DNA from: Triatoma infestans | Lineage: Eukaryota > Arthropoda > Insecta > Hemiptera > Reduviidae | Direction: 5' to 3' | Assembly (NCBI GenBank): GCA_011037195.1 | Contig: JAAEAF010005060.1 | Coordinates: 62,001 to 126,000, forward strand | DNA length: 64,000 nt | Shown here: one piece after another, positions 22,596 through 34,550 of the stretch | Layout: every line of letters begins with the position of its first letter | Position numbering within the stretch: the stretch's first letter is position 1 | Made by a program: the position numbers and the translations under genes | The notes under the pieces: generated by a model | Told to the model about the DNA's origin: nothing | Seen by the model: only the letters and a program-made list of their open reading frames with translations | Database searches by the model: none

Positions 22596-25500
22596 AAACG
22601 GTAAGCAGTAAACTGGTATTGTTTCTTGTTTCAGTTAATAAACGTTTCTGTCAGATCCCCAGTTTAATAATGGCTGAAAATATTTTCTGGTGACCAAAGG
22701 ATTTCAGCTTTCAGAAAATAATCAAAGTATAATAATTAGTTGTCTGCTTATTGTAATTTACGATTAAAGTGTAACTTCCATTCAATGATGTATATATTTA
22801 TAAATCCTCATATTTCTATGTAAAAGCTTCCTTAAATTCTTCAGATAAGAACTGTATAGAATGAAAAGGAAATCAAAGAGATATCCGTAGTAATGAGAAA
22901 TGAATGAAACAGCGTGCTGGATAGAAAAGGACGGAAAAAAAGAATTAAATGATGGAGAATGGAAACATGAGGTTGAGGGAGACCGATGAACAAGGATAGA
23001 AGTTATGTATTAAAACGGAGCTGGAGTTGCGGCCAACTATATGTATATGAATGGGAGGAAGAACCAGCTGCTGTCTGTCTGAGAAACGCTAAATTGAAAT
23101 TCACAGATTACCAGCATCATCTTCTTTTCATCTCGCCAAATATGGAAAGATTTTCTAATCTTCACCTTCTTTAGGATATTCAGTAATTTACTATTGCTTT
23201 TTCAAGATTTTCATTACTTTCTAAATTGCAGGAACTTTATCTAGAGCAAGAGAAAAGATAGGAAACTTATGGAAAGAATTTCTCTGAGCTACAGTTCAAG
23301 GGAAATCCACATAAATTTGTCAAAATAAAGTTTTCCATTTACGATTATTTAGTCATATCTTAACAATAACGTATTTTAACACTAGAGCAAGTGAATTTCT
23401 GTTTGGCTGCTTAAAATTTCAATAATACAACATGGCTACTGTAGTTAGAGTTTTTAAGGAGCGAACATGATAAGTGAGAAAAAGTACACTGATTGAACGT
23501 TATGTATATTGATCAACTAAGGTTACTGCAAGGACTTTACACAGTCAAACTAGCAAAGAGTAATGGTACCATGAGAGAGTGTAACATTATAAGATGACTT
23601 CTTGATGTAAAGTTGGAATGATAGGACTTTGAATGAGAAAGGGTACTTCAATGAAAACCTTCTTATACTATTTTTCCTTTAACCTCCCAACTGGATTGAT
23701 TTGTTACCCCTCATGAGAAGTATGGGTTTGACGCAGCTTGTGGACGGTTGCTGGCAAGACACCCAAAATATGTCGCGACGATCCATTACACTCATTATTC
23801 TAATAAAAAAAAAAATCCAAATATGCAAAACGGTGAAAGAACCGTAAATTATATTAGATTGACATTTTAGACGCCAGCTGGCTACAAACATTTGTCTTTG
23901 AATTTCGTATAGTAACCACATAAATGCCTATTACTTTTATTTGTACATTTTTCCAGGAAAATTGGTTTTATTTAAGGTTCTGGGGGAGCATTTAGGTTTT
24001 AAGATTTTCTTAAATTAACATTCAGCACAATGTATGTTTCCATCACTTACGTAAAATGTACAAGTTACAGATTTGTAGAAAACTGGGTATCCGGAAATGC
24101 ATGACAATGAATTTTTTTTAGGTTTCTTTGTTGGAATTTTCATTAAAACGGCTAAAACGATTTTATTTAAATCTGGAATCCTATTTACACAGCTTTAAAC
24201 GTATCACTTTTATGTGACGTTAAATTTCAAAATCTTAAGGAGGTTAATCAAAAACCACGGTGGTCATTGGACTTCTGTCTAACCACTGTAACTATTATCT
24301 GTGAATACATATCACCTCCACCATCTCCGTAATTGTGTCACGGGTAGGTGAAAATATCTAAGTTTTTAAAAAAATTTCTCAATTTTCTAATTGTTTAAAA
24401 ACATTTTTTTTGTTTTTGAATTCTAGAGATTTTTAGATTTCATTGGATTCTATGACGACTATGACGAGAAATTCCAAGACTAGTTTTGTTCGGGACGTGA
24501 CTAGAGTGTAGTCACATTCAGGTGGTGTCTAAAAATGAACATGCATACGTCCGGTTCCCTCTTCAACAGTATTTAAGTGTAGTGCAATATTTAAGTATAA
24601 TACTAGACTTCGAATAAAAAGTACAAATAATTAGATAGTTACGTAAGTTTATATTTTATTATATTTATATCTAATTAGATAGTTTGATTTTCTTAATGAT
24701 ATGCCAGATTAATATTTCACTCCAGAGAGAAAGAGAGAGTGTGATAGAGAGACGATAGCCGTTCCCATAGTCCTGTAATCCTCCCCCCCCCATAAGAAAT
24801 TAGGATCAATGTGAAGTTCGTAATACAGTAGTAGGGTTTTCAAGTTTAGGACAGAATTTCCAGCTACTGACTAATTAGATCTTGTAGTTTTGGGCTCCGT
24901 GTGTGTGTGTGAGGGAGAATGGGCCGTTGTCCCAATTGATATTATTCTCTAGGACAAGTCTTCTCTTGTTCCAAGACCAAGACCCTCTTGTACATCTCAA
25001 CTATTATCAACTGTACAGACAGCAGGGACAGAGTGAGTGAGTGAGTGAGAGAGAGGGAGAGAGAGAGAGACCAGACTTACCTGAGGTTAGTAGTAAGAAG
25101 TAGGAGTTGCTCCTGACAGAGAGTTCTTGCGTCTAGCCTACCTCGTTGGATTTGTGGTGGTGGGGGATCGGCAGTTAGTGGCTATGTTGCTGAGATTGTA
25201 AGTTAGTTAAGGGGCAATTGAGTGGTAAACTGTGGACGGAGGGTCACACCGATTATGTTCACACAGAGGATAATGGCAAGTTAGTTGATTCTCCAGTAGA
25301 TTTAGGTTTCTCTAGTCTGAGTGGTTGTGTCCAGTGTGAATCAAGGTACACTGGAATTTTGTTGCCAATCTACCCGGACTGAGATGTAGGAGATTTGGGG
25401 GGGGGGAGAGTGCCATCCTCCCTGTTTAAACCACTGTAATAATAATACAAGAGGCTTCTCTCTCTCTTCTTTCTCTCTCTTCAGTCTCCCAGCTGTTTAT

Positions 25501-25804
25501 GTCAATAGAAGCTTTCAGTTTCATGTTGTGTGCTACCACAACTTAAATATTGATGAGACCAAGCTTTATTAACACTCCAACCTCCTTATTATTGGCTGTT
25601 TTACATAACACTCACACTCAGGTCTCCGTTCACCTTCTCTACATCTTGTACAAATGAGCAGTCTCCTTCCAGGATTAGTATCCAGCAATGTAAAACCCTT
25701 CCCCAAAATTCTATCCAAGAACCCTCCCTACTAATCATCAAACAATCGCGTAAAACGTATTTTGTTCATGTAAAGCTCAACTTTTTTGTATCATATCGAA
25801 TTTG
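22596..25804. other. long stretch without a recognised gene
   Basis: The open frames are short and carry no domain I recognise. Simple sequence includes an A-run at about 23807, a C-run at 24783-24790, (GAGT)n/(GA)n at 25031-25071, a G-run at about 25396-25406, and CT-rich sequence at 25455-25485. No element termini were seen. Confidence 0.5.
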
Positions 25805-26065
25805 TAAAAATAAAAAATCTGGGTGAAACAATTACTCGATTTTTTATTGGAGTTTACAAGATTTGAGTAAAAAAATTGTCATCAAACTTATAATTGTTAT
25901 CTGGGATTATATCTGTCATAGCATGCATATATTTTTGCAGTTTCTTAGCAGTTTCGGATTTTCATCCATCTCAGAGAAAGGCTAATCAAGTACGTATAGA
26001 GAGTTCACTTCAACTTAATGTTGATTTAATCAAGAACTATAGTGATTTAGATTTCAAAAATAGGT
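25805..26065 (+). repeat. HINE-like 5' end beside a hammerhead-like repeat piece
   Basis: A degenerate HINE-like start (atctgggtgaaacaattactcg) lies at 25806. Bases 25915-26060 match the fold-back family at 38.4 kb (gcatgcatatattt, gtttcggattttcatcc, agagttcacttcaac). On the minus strand they contain a GGAT-GAAA-ATCC hairpin followed by CGAAAC. The 108-codon frame across this piece is not a recognisable protein. Confidence 0.5.
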
Positions 26066-26426
26066 CTTCACCTTCTTCGCTTTTCCTCCATGCTCACAAA
26101 AATCGCATTGCAGTTTTCCTTATGCACCAAACACCTACAAACAAAACATTAGCCGTTCTATATTCTCCTCTAATATATATCTTAAAAACAAATTTCCTAC
26201 GTAATCACTCTAATCATTAAATCCCACTTCCTGGTATATAACCCAATTCCTACTGTCTTAGATACACAAATCTGTTAATATCCTAGATAATACAAATTTA
26301 GTGATCCAGAAATTAATATCAAACTTCAACAAAATAGAATCATTAAATTAATTGTTTTAAAAAGAACAACTTTTTGCGCTGAATATTTAATCTTTAACTG
26401 AGACTTTCTTGTGAAAATGAAAACCT

Positions 26427-26945
26427 TAAATAATCTGTGTATGTGGAACATTCGCACCACTTTCTCTTAATACAATTAATAAATAAATTAAATCATTTTA
26501 ATTTAAAAGTTTTCTACAAAATTGGAATTTTCACTAAATTAGGTTATATACCCATTTCCTGCTTGAAATCGATTTTTTTTTTTAGTTTCCAAAAAACTGA
26601 GGTAACTATTCTGTAAAGACACATTTCTGGTTAACAGAGATTCTTCATACTTGCAATTTTTGCACAGCTTTTAAAGCACCAGCATAAGTGGGTAGTAGAA
26701 TCGTACATCACAAGAAGTGGTATTTTTAGAGGGAATGTTTAACATTGCTACTCCCCCCTCCCATTCACGAGAACACTTCAAAAAATCAATTTTTCTGGAG
26801 ATAATGTTTCAATTAAAAATGACTAATTATTATGCAAAGATTTGTAATCTGTCCTGAAAAATATATGCAAGTTTCATTGGTATTTATTGCAATAAATTCT
26901 GCTAAGGGGGGCCGAAACTATCTAGAAAAAGGATAACAGACAGAT
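26427..26945 (+). repeat. HINE-like copy, degenerate
   Basis: It begins atctgtgtatgtggaacattc at 26426 with ACTTTCTCTTA at 26458. Internal strings at 26740-26800 (ctcccccctcccattcac, aaaaaatcaatttttctgg) match other copies. The 3' terminus is not clear. Confidence 0.5.
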
Positions 26946-27284
26946 TCCCAAAACTTCCTTTAACAGTGCCTCTGCGAGGAACGACGGGGCTTTAATATAA
27001 ATGAAATAAACTGGTGAAAAAAGTTCGGAGTTAGTAAACAATTCAATTTGTGTAGACTGAAACAAACTGACAAGAATACTTCTGAAAAAAATAACTTAAA
27101 CAAAAAAAACACTTTTACTGGCAGAGAAGAAAGGATCAGAATATTAAAATATAAAGAAAGAAAGCAGAAATAACAAAAATATCTAGTATGAAACACTCAT
27201 ATACTTACTCTTACTGGAGTTAATAATCGAATGCATATAAAATGACAAATTATCTTTGAACTTCAGATTTTTCTCACCTGTCCC

Positions 27285-27725
27285 NNNNNNNNNNNNNNNN
27301 NNNNNNNNNNNNNNNNNNNNNNNNNNNNNNNNNNNNNNNNNNNNNNNNNNNNNNNNNNNNNNNNNNNNNNNNNNNNNNNNNNNNNNNNNNNNNNNNNNNN
27401 NNNNNNNNNNNNNNNNNNNNNNNNNNNNNNNNNNNNNNNNNNNNNNNNNNNNNNNNNNNNNNNNNNNNNNNNNNNNNNNNNNNNNNNNNNNNNNNNNNNN
27501 NNNNNNNNNNNNNNNNNNNNNNNNNNNNNNNNNNNNNNNNNNNNNNNNNNNNNNNNNNNNNNNNNNNNNNNNNNNNNNNNNNNNNNNNNNNNNNNNNNNN
27601 NNNNNNNNNNNNNNNNNNNNNNNNNNNNNNNNNNNNNNNNNNNNNNNNNNNNNNNNNNNNNNNNNNNNNNNNNNNNNNNNNNNNNNNNNNNNNNNNNNNN
27701 NNNNNNNNNNNNNNNNNNNNNNNNN
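27285..27725. other. assembly gap (441 N)
   Basis: An unbroken run of N. It abuts a minisatellite on the right, so the true array length is unknown. Apparent reading frames across the gap are meaningless. Confidence 0.99.
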
Positions 27726-28697
27726 ACATTAAGTGGGAGGGACATGCCAGTAACATTAAGTGGGAGGGGACATGCCAGTAACATTAAGTGGGAGGGACAT
27801 GCCAGTAACATTAAGTGGGAGGGGACATGCCAGTAACATTAAGTGGGAGGGGACATGCCAGTAACATTAAGTGGGAGGGGACATGCCAGTAATATTAAGT
27901 GGGAGGGACATGCCAGTAACATTAAGTGGGAGGGGACATGCCAGTAACATTAAGTGGGAGGCGATGCGCCGCACACTGCCAGAGAACATTAAGTGAGGAG
28001 GGGACATGCACCAGCTAACATTAAGTGGGATGAGGGGACATGCGCAGTACGAGTAACATTAAGTGGGAAGGAGCCATGCCAGAGTAACTAACATTTAGTG
28101 GGAGGGGACATGCCTAGTAACATAAGTGGGATAGGGGACCTGCCCAAGAAATTAAGTGGGAGGGGACATAGCCAGTAACATTAAGTGTGGATGGGGACAT
28201 GACAGAACATATAAGTGGGATGGCGACATGCCCAGTTAACATTAAGCGGGAGGGACAGCCCAGATACATGTAACATTAAGGGAATTCGATTCGGGTCCGA
28301 CATGCCAGTAACATAATGGGACGGAGGAGACAGCCAGTTAACATATAAGTGGGATTAGGGACATGCCAGTCAGTAACCTTAAGTGAGGAGGGCCCTGCCA
28401 GTAACATTAAGTGCGAGGGCCCTGCCAGGGACACATTAATGTGGTGAGGGGGGTTTTTTTTTTTTTTGGAGGCCACTGCCAGATAGAGCTAAAGTTAAGT
28501 GGGAAAGGGGACATGCAGTAAAATTAAGTGGGAAGGGACATGCCCAGATAGTTAAACATTAAGTGGATTGAGGGGACCATGCCAGAAGTTAGTAACATTA
28601 AGTAGCCGGTAGGGGACATTGTACAGTAGTAAATTAAGTGGTGTACGGGGACATGCCAGTAACCATTAAGTGGGAGGGACATGCCAGTAACATTAAA
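27726..28697 (+). repeat. 27-28 bp minisatellite array
   Basis: The unit is ACATTAAGTGGGAGGGG followed by ACATGCCAGTA, with 3 or 4 G in the second run (27 or 28 bp). Copies are almost identical from 27726 to 27960. From 27960 to about 28650 they are irregular, with many small insertions and deletions, and the array becomes regular again in the last two units. That pattern could be real decay or unpolished long-read consensus. Confidence 0.95.
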
Positions 28698-29160
28698 CCA
28701 ATAGTGAAATCGCATTACCAGTAAACCGGTTTTCTACAAACTAGGAATTCTGTCAATGCTTCTAAAGTGTATTAATATTATATAGGTGGTAAACCCAGAT
28801 ATTTTACTAACCAGGTATTTAGAGGAAAGCATAACGCTACGGTTCCCCCAGAAAACCCCACAAATCAATTTTTAAAATTGATAGATATTAATGTGTGTAG
28901 ATAGTATGTAAGGGTTAAAAATAATCGTTGGAGTTTTTTTCGAGAAAATCACGAAAAACTGAGAAAAAAATCGTTCAGCAAAGTCGCACTTCCGGTTAAT
29001 GGATTTTTCCCGTAATCTCCGTATGCACACAGAGAGCATTCGCTGAATATAATTTTTGCTTATTCAAGCAAAAACCCCCAAAATATGTATTTCCAAACTT
29101 ATCCGAGGAAAACGTGGCACAATCGCAGTACTTCCTCCTACTAAGGAGTAAGAGAAAGTA

Positions 29161-30064
29161 AAAAATAATATTAAAGTTTAAGAAAAAGTAAAAATTTAAA
29201 ACGTGAATAAAGCGATGTGTGTAAAAACTTAGCGTTTTCTTCTTAACAAATAATTAACTACTTTTTCATGCAAAATTATTGACGGTATAAGAATAATTAT
29301 AAGCAAATTAATTAATTATGCAAGACATTTAAAAGGAGGCACTCAGCCGCTAATGATTTATTCATAAAATTTACACTGAATCTATTGAATAACACATCAA
29401 AAGATAAATGGTACATTTATATATATTTGAATAATTAAAATTTCTTTTTATTATAATTTGAATAGTTTATTTATTATTATTTTTTTTTAACGCTAAACTA
29501 TACTATGATATATCATTACAGATTCAATGTCGTTATCAAGAGCGCTGCATGTTGATTAGTACCATGGTGGTAATTATTTATAGCAGAACGTGAGCTCTCT
29601 GTCTGTTGTGGATCTGTCAGTTTGTGGATCCGTTGTGCGCAGTACGGCTAGCAAAAACGTGGGAAAGTTTCAAGAATCTCACTGCTACTTTTAACCTAGA
29701 TTTTTTATTTATTTTTGAGTATAACAAGTAATACGAATCACCGCAATTATGGAATTTCCCAAATACGTAAAGCGGTGATAATAATTTGATAATATTTATA
29801 TAGTTTCCTGTTGATTTTATTACATCGAAAATGATGTTATTATTTTATTTAGGATGGGTTATTGATTTTTAAACTATATAGATTATGTAATCTTGTTTTC
29901 ATCACAACATATCTTTTATCTTAGATCGTGTGCAGTATTACGATAGTTTTTTCTTTAGGTTTTTTCGGAAGCTCAAATTTAATGTTCTATTTAGGTTTTC
30001 ATGACGGAAAACGCCATTGTAATCAATGGATGCTTTTTGTCGAAATTCTTACCCAGAATTTTTC
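29161..30064. other. no gene seen
   Basis: A+T-rich sequence with no recognisable coding region, element terminus or tandem repeat. Confidence 0.5.
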
Positions 30065-30160
30065 ATTTTCTCTTACTTCTAGATAGAGGAAGTATTGTAA
30101 TCGTGTTAAATTTCCATATCGAGTTTTTATCGGAAATACATGTTTCCGGTCAAAATGGCT
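30065..30160 (-). repeat. HINE-like 3' end fragment
   Basis: On the + strand ttctcttacttctagatag and gaggaagtattgtaatcgtg mark the family 3' terminus in reverse. The part at 30117-30160 recurs inverted at 30583-30626 (accggaaacatgtattcac), so a small local inverted repeat is present. Confidence 0.6.
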
Positions 30161-30312
30161 CACCAATGTTTCTATAATATCCGGTATTTTCAGTTCTTTT
30201 TTAAATTTTACTCAAGATAGTTACAATTTTTTTGTATCTAAGCTATAGGAGCTGCTGAGTTAATATATACATATATTTTTGAAGACAGATTACATATTTT
30301 TTTCAAGATCTA

Positions 30313-30446
30313 TGGGTATTGGCACCCAGAGCCTGTTCAGTGCGTTGCCGGCTTCCAGATAGAGTTCTCTCGTTACACACAACACTATCATACCGGAAGG
30401 TTCCTAGGAAGAGAAAATCTATATGGACAGCACTGCTCAAGCCGGA
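30313..30446 (-). mobile_element. SINE body fragment (copy C)
   Basis: On the minus strand the string TTCCGGTATGATAGTGTTG followed by TGTAACGAGAGAACTC matches the body of the SINEs at 31.2 and 36.8 kb. The tail region AGCCGGCAACGCACTGAAC matches the downstream part of the copy at 36.8 kb. The tRNA-like head is missing or eroded. Confidence 0.6.
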
Positions 30447-30696
30447 ATCCACTTGTGTGTGTGTGTAGCATAAAATAAAATGCATGATGCAAACTTGATT
30501 TTCCAGTTACTTATAAACAGAGGAACAAACAGAAAAGTTTAGATCTGGTATTTTATCCGTTGTAGCATGCCTATTCAATTTGACCGGAAACATGTATTCA
30601 CGGTGAAAACTCGATATGGAAAGTTACTCTGACGATGGATAAAATACCAGATGTTATTCTGCGGACACATCCACACTTTCAGAAAAGTGAAGCACT

Positions 30697-30935
30697 ATTA
30701 AAATTATTATATACATTATATTTCCCTAAATATAAGGGATATTTTCCCTGATACCTGCTTTATTTTGTTTGTGGGTATTAAAATTATTATATACATTATA
30801 TTTCCCTAAATATAAGGGATATTTTCCCTGATGCCTGCTTTATTTTGTTTGTGGGTATTAAAATTATTATATACATTATATTTCCCTAAATATAAGGGAT
30901 ATTTTCCCTGATGCCTGCTTTATTTTGTTTGTGGG
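30697..30935 (+). repeat. three tandem copies of an 80-bp unit
   Basis: Units start at 30697, 30777 and 30857 (ATTAAAATTATTATATACAT) and end TATTTTGTTTGTGGG. They are nearly identical (atacctg versus atgcctg). The third copy runs straight into the hammerhead-like string at 30941. Confidence 0.92.
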
Positions 30936-30940
30936 AAATC

Positions 30941-30971
30941 GACCGGTTTCGGGTGTTCGCTCATCATCAGG
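30941..30971 (-). repeat. hammerhead-ribozyme-like motif
   Basis: On the minus strand CCTGATGATGAGCGAACACC is followed by CGAAACCGGTC. CTGATGA and GAAA match the two hammerhead boxes, and ACCGGT could form a short palindromic stem III. Stem II is weak, so activity is uncertain. A related string on the + strand at 47282-47312, with the same upstream CTCTGTGCAAGTCT, shows that this is a dispersed repeat. Confidence 0.45.
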
Positions 30972-31191
30972 ATGTCTTTATAAAACAGTGTGCCCAGACT
31001 TGCACAGAGCAACATCAGATTACAAACGCCTAAATAACTTTTTTCCTATCTTGAACACGGTGCGTAGTAAATTTGCTTTCTTTCCACCTTCCGGTAGGGT
31101 GTTTACCTGCTATTGACGAGATCTTTTAAATGATGTATAACACGGAGGTGGTCCATATTCCAAACTAGTTGTAATCAATTGAAAATATCCT

Positions 31192-31396
31192 GTTTCAGGG
31201 GAGGGATCCGTAAATGGTTAGCGCGCTGGACTCCCACGCGGAGGTCGCGGGTTCGAGTCCAGCGCTACCGTTAGATTTTTTTCTTCCTACTAGCATCTAC
31301 TGCTCACTGTCCGGTGATGGACAGTGTGGTATATAACGAGAGAACACTTGTGCATCAGATGATGTTGACGCGCCTTAAATTAAAAAAAAAATATCC
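31192..31396 (+). mobile_element. tRNA-derived SINE (copy A)
   Basis: A pol III A-box-like stretch (GGTTAGCGCGCTGGACTCCC at about 31215) and B box (GGTTCGAGTCC at 31250-31260) form a tRNA-like head. The body includes TCCGGTGATGGACAGTGTG and GAGAGAACACTT, and an A-rich tail ends at about 31391. AAAATATCCT occurs before (31182-31191) and after (about 31387-31396) the element and is a plausible target duplication. The tail differs from the copy at 36.8 kb. Confidence 0.75.
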
Positions 31397-31446
31397 TTTA
31401 CAGTAACCATGGAAATAGTTTCCCCTCTTATACATACATAAAATGA

Positions 31447-31447
<1 letters not shown>

Positions 31448-31479
<32 letters not shown>

Positions 31480-31566
31480 TGAGAGAGATTATGGGTATAT
31501 ATATATATGTGTGGGTGTGTGTGTTTTGTGTGTGCATATGTATGTGAGTGTGTGTGTGTGTGAGGT
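31448..31566 (+). repeat. compound (GT)n/(GA)n/(TA)n microsatellite
   Basis: Alternating GT, GA and TA tracts. A separate (TA)n tract lies at 31745-31771. Reading frames crossing it are repeat artefacts. Confidence 0.9.
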
Positions 31567-31738
31567 GATATAATAACCAAATTTAGTAAAAATAATACGA
31601 TCGTTAATGCAAATATTTACATTTTACTCGAGTGGCATGTAAATATAGTGCATATTTACTTAATAAATCTGACATAGTTACATGTACAATATTTGTCAAA
31701 GCATGTTTATATTTAACAATGTTTAGTTATAATTCATT

Positions 31739-31771
<33 letters not shown>

Positions 31772-32254
31772 CGTATATCTGAAGTATAATAATGAGAAGA
31801 TATTATTCAAAAGGTTCAGAACATTATATACTCGTACATGTTCAGAACATTATATACATTTTAAAGTTAATCCATCAAAGTTGAGACCTTTATATTATGT
31901 ATTAGGTTTATTACGTCACTGTTAAAAAAGCGTTGAATATTGGTGTACATATGAAAAAGGATATATTCTTTTACTGAAACAAAAATGGCGTGAATTATTT
32001 TTGATTATCTCCCCCGGCAATTCTTATTTCTTCATCTCTTTCTATACTCAATCAACTAAATAAAAAATGTATCTCGATTCACTTTTATAGAAAATTTATT
32101 ATCGCTTCTTTTTTTTATTTCTTTTATTTTTATTTAGTTCTTTTATCAACATCTTCTTTAAAATTTTACTTGAAGAAGTCTGTGAAGTTTTACAATCATT
32201 TCTTTCTTTTTTTTAGAACTTGATCAATACTTGTTTAAATTAGAATTGGTATTT

Positions 32255-32614
32255 TACTTTCTCTTACTGCTGAAAGAGGAAGTATTACGATCTTGTAAAC
32301 ATTTTGTATAGAGTTTGAAGAAAATCGGTTGACCGGATATTACGACTTTACTAAACTAGTTTTTTTTATTCTTTCTAGTTTTCTGCGATTATCTCCATAA
32401 AGATAGCAATCGGTTTCATTAAACTTGAGATACTATACATATTGGGGGACACATCACTGAACATTTTTTCGGAGAAAATTGATTTTAGTGGGGTGGCTGC
32501 AAGGTCATGCTCCTCCCTCCCACCTAAATAAATATTTAGTAAAATTTATAAGTTTGAAGAAAGTTCGTAAATTATAACTGTGTAAACTGCAGTGAGAGAT
32601 AATCGTGTCACCAG
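32255..32614 (-). repeat. HINE-like copy, short
   Basis: On the + strand ttttactttctcttactgct with gaggaagtattacgatc marks the reversed 3' end at about 32258. cagtgagagataatcgtgtc with accaga at 32590-32614 is a shortened 5' end. At about 360 bp it is internally deleted. Confidence 0.65.
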
Positions 32615-32671
32615 ATTTTTTATTTTTTTATTTTTCAATTAAAATATTATGAGTAAAAATAAGGAAAAAAA

Positions 32672-32940
32672 AAATCTGTTTGATGGAAGAAACACTCACA
32701 AAACTTTCTCATAATGCTTATTATTATAATTGTAATTCACTAATTCTCTTGAAATGTGGAATTTATATTCAACGTCTAATTGAACTCAACTCTACCGGTA
32801 ATAAAGGGGGCATATTAGTTTTCATAGCATATTGGCAAAACTATTTGATAGCACCTCCCAAACAAACACAAAAATATGTAAAATCTAAAGTCATTTTTTC
32901 CTGGGAAAATTATTCAAACATTTTATTCTAGCTAATCCCG
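32672..32940 (+). repeat. HINE-like 5' portion
   Basis: It starts atctgtttgatggaagaaac with ACTCACAAAACTTTCTCATA, a degenerate family start. It lies in divergent orientation to the preceding copy, separated by 60 bp. The 3' limit is not visible. Confidence 0.5.
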
Positions 32941-33589
32941 GTTAATTTTTTATTTTGTTTTTTCTTCCTCTCTTTGAGGGATTATCCTGAAAGTCCAATT
33001 TCGCCCAGAAACAGTCGCCTCTTGCTATTTGTACTTGCTCAAATACATTTCATATACTGGAGTGACAGCAGTCACTGTCTGTTACACTGACGTTCTATAG
33101 ATCTGTCACTTCTATCATTCCGTTTCTATATGCCTACACACATTTTTTGTTTGCTTTTTGATCGGTGGCTCTCTATTCTTCTAATCAGCCTTTATCTCTT
33201 CACCGAATAACATTTTAATCTCTATCACTCTCTATTTCTCTTCCTTCAGTAAAAACAGTGTTTTTTTTTTTTCTCCTTTTTATTGTTTTATTTGTTTTTA
33301 TCTCTTTTTTACGCAGGTCTTTCTTTTTAATCTTTTCCAGTCAAAACAAATTAGTTGTCATTGAAGCCTCATTATTAGCAATACCTCCATGACTGCTCTA
33401 ATATTTTTTCTCTGTAATTTCCAAGAAATCATATAGTTAAAAGAAACTATGATTAACATTTCTTGGAAGGCATTAACTCTCCCAAATATCTGCATTCCCT
33501 ATTATGTCTCTAAAAGAGTTACTACTGCATATTTGTCACATATTAGAAAAGGAGTTTTCACCATTTTTTGGAACACTCTGAGCAAAACA

Positions 33590-34550
33590 CTCGTAATCAT
33601 CCGATTGTTATCCTATCCGATAGAACACACTGCCTTCAAAGCATGGGATCACAATCAGATGGTTCATGAGTCTTTAGTTCTGAAATGGAGGTATACGGGA
33701 ATGACCCAGAACCTACCCAGAAATGAGGTAGTTTAAGGAATATTAAGTTGGTCAGAAACGGAATATAAGAAGCAAAATAGAAATTATGACACTATTGAAT
33801 AGCATACGATATTTAGATATTAAAATTACAAATGTATACTTAAAGAACTTAATTAGATAGAGTAGAAATAGAGTAGAGAACAGAAATAGAACTTGGAGAT
33901 AGAATGGCGTAGCTGGCTGGATTAGACTGTTGGCTTAAACTGGTTCATAGGTTTATCTTGCATTGGGAGCCAGGGTATGTTGTTTGGAAGGTAATGAGAA
34001 GGCTGATACCGTGGCAAGAAAGGACGTTGTGACCTCCTTGCTGGGGCCGAAATCCTTTTGCAGCATATGCGACCGGTTTCTTCGAGAAGAAATTAGAATC
34101 GAGGAAGAAGTCAAAAGAGGATTCTCTGCAGAACTTAGGAAACTTTTCTAGGCAGTTAGTAGATCGGAAAGGACCTGAAGCGTGCATCAGTCTAGCTAAA
34201 TATAGGCTTAGCATTGACGGGGTTTCTCGTGAAGCTTTGGAGACTCAGGAGCTAGGCTGAAGAAATTGGGCCTAGAACATGATAGCGCTTGCAAATTCTG
34301 TACGGGGATGGAAGAGACCTCCAGACTCTCTGCGATTGTACCACCGGAGAATGTTCAGAAGCCTGGGCACTTACCACGATTGGAGGTCATAACTTCCTTA
34401 GAACCTTCCCAGATCCTTAGCTTCCGAGGGAAATTAATTTGGAAGAGATGCTATATGTTCAGATGTCTCGTACCAGCACCGACAGGGAGCGCATTACACT
34501 TCTTCTGGTCGTAGTACACTATACCCCCTAAAAAGAATAAGAATAATGTG
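33590..34550 (+). mobile_element. LOA-type LINE 3' fragment (RNase H region and tail)
   Basis: Blocks match the RNase H part of the large LINE at 47.9-58.7 kb in opposite orientation: ccgattgttatcctatccga at about 33600, ttgcattgggagccagggta at about 33958, and KVMRRLIPWQERTL in one frame. CKFCTGMEETSR at about 34287 corresponds to its terminal Cys/His motif. About 33750-33890 has no match and may be a small insertion. The 3' end reads cactataccccctaaaaag with a GAATAA-like tail. Coding is destroyed. Confidence 0.7.

Larger units (their letters stand above)
27182..29160 (+). repeat. HINE-like copy containing a minisatellite
   Basis: It starts TCTAGTATGAAACACTCAT at about 27182, then TTACTCTTACT. 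It ends at 29160 with CTCCTACTAAGGAGTAAGAG and AAAGTA. The outer portions match other copies, for example the right part 28740-29160 against 58750-59262. Between them lie an assembly gap and a 27-28 bp tandem array, so the array sits inside the repeat. Confidence 0.75.

Noticed and set aside
22445..22693. 82-codon + strand frame
   Set aside because: It crosses a HINE-like 3' terminus, so it is not a conserved coding region.
23679..23921. 80-codon minus-strand frame
   Set aside because: No recognisable motif or neighbouring exon-like signals.
25894..26220. 108-codon frame
   Set aside because: Its DNA matches the non-coding fold-back repeat at 38.4 kb, so the frame is fortuitous.
27256..27811. 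Long open frames on both strands
   Set aside because: They are almost entirely the N gap and minisatellite, so they carry no information.
27726..28697. CRISPR-like direct repeats
   Set aside because: Units are contiguous with no unique spacers, and the genome is eukaryotic. It is a minisatellite.
31199..31270. Genuine tRNA gene
   Set aside because: A and B boxes are present, but the acceptor ends do not pair well and a SINE body with A-tail follows, shared with two other copies.
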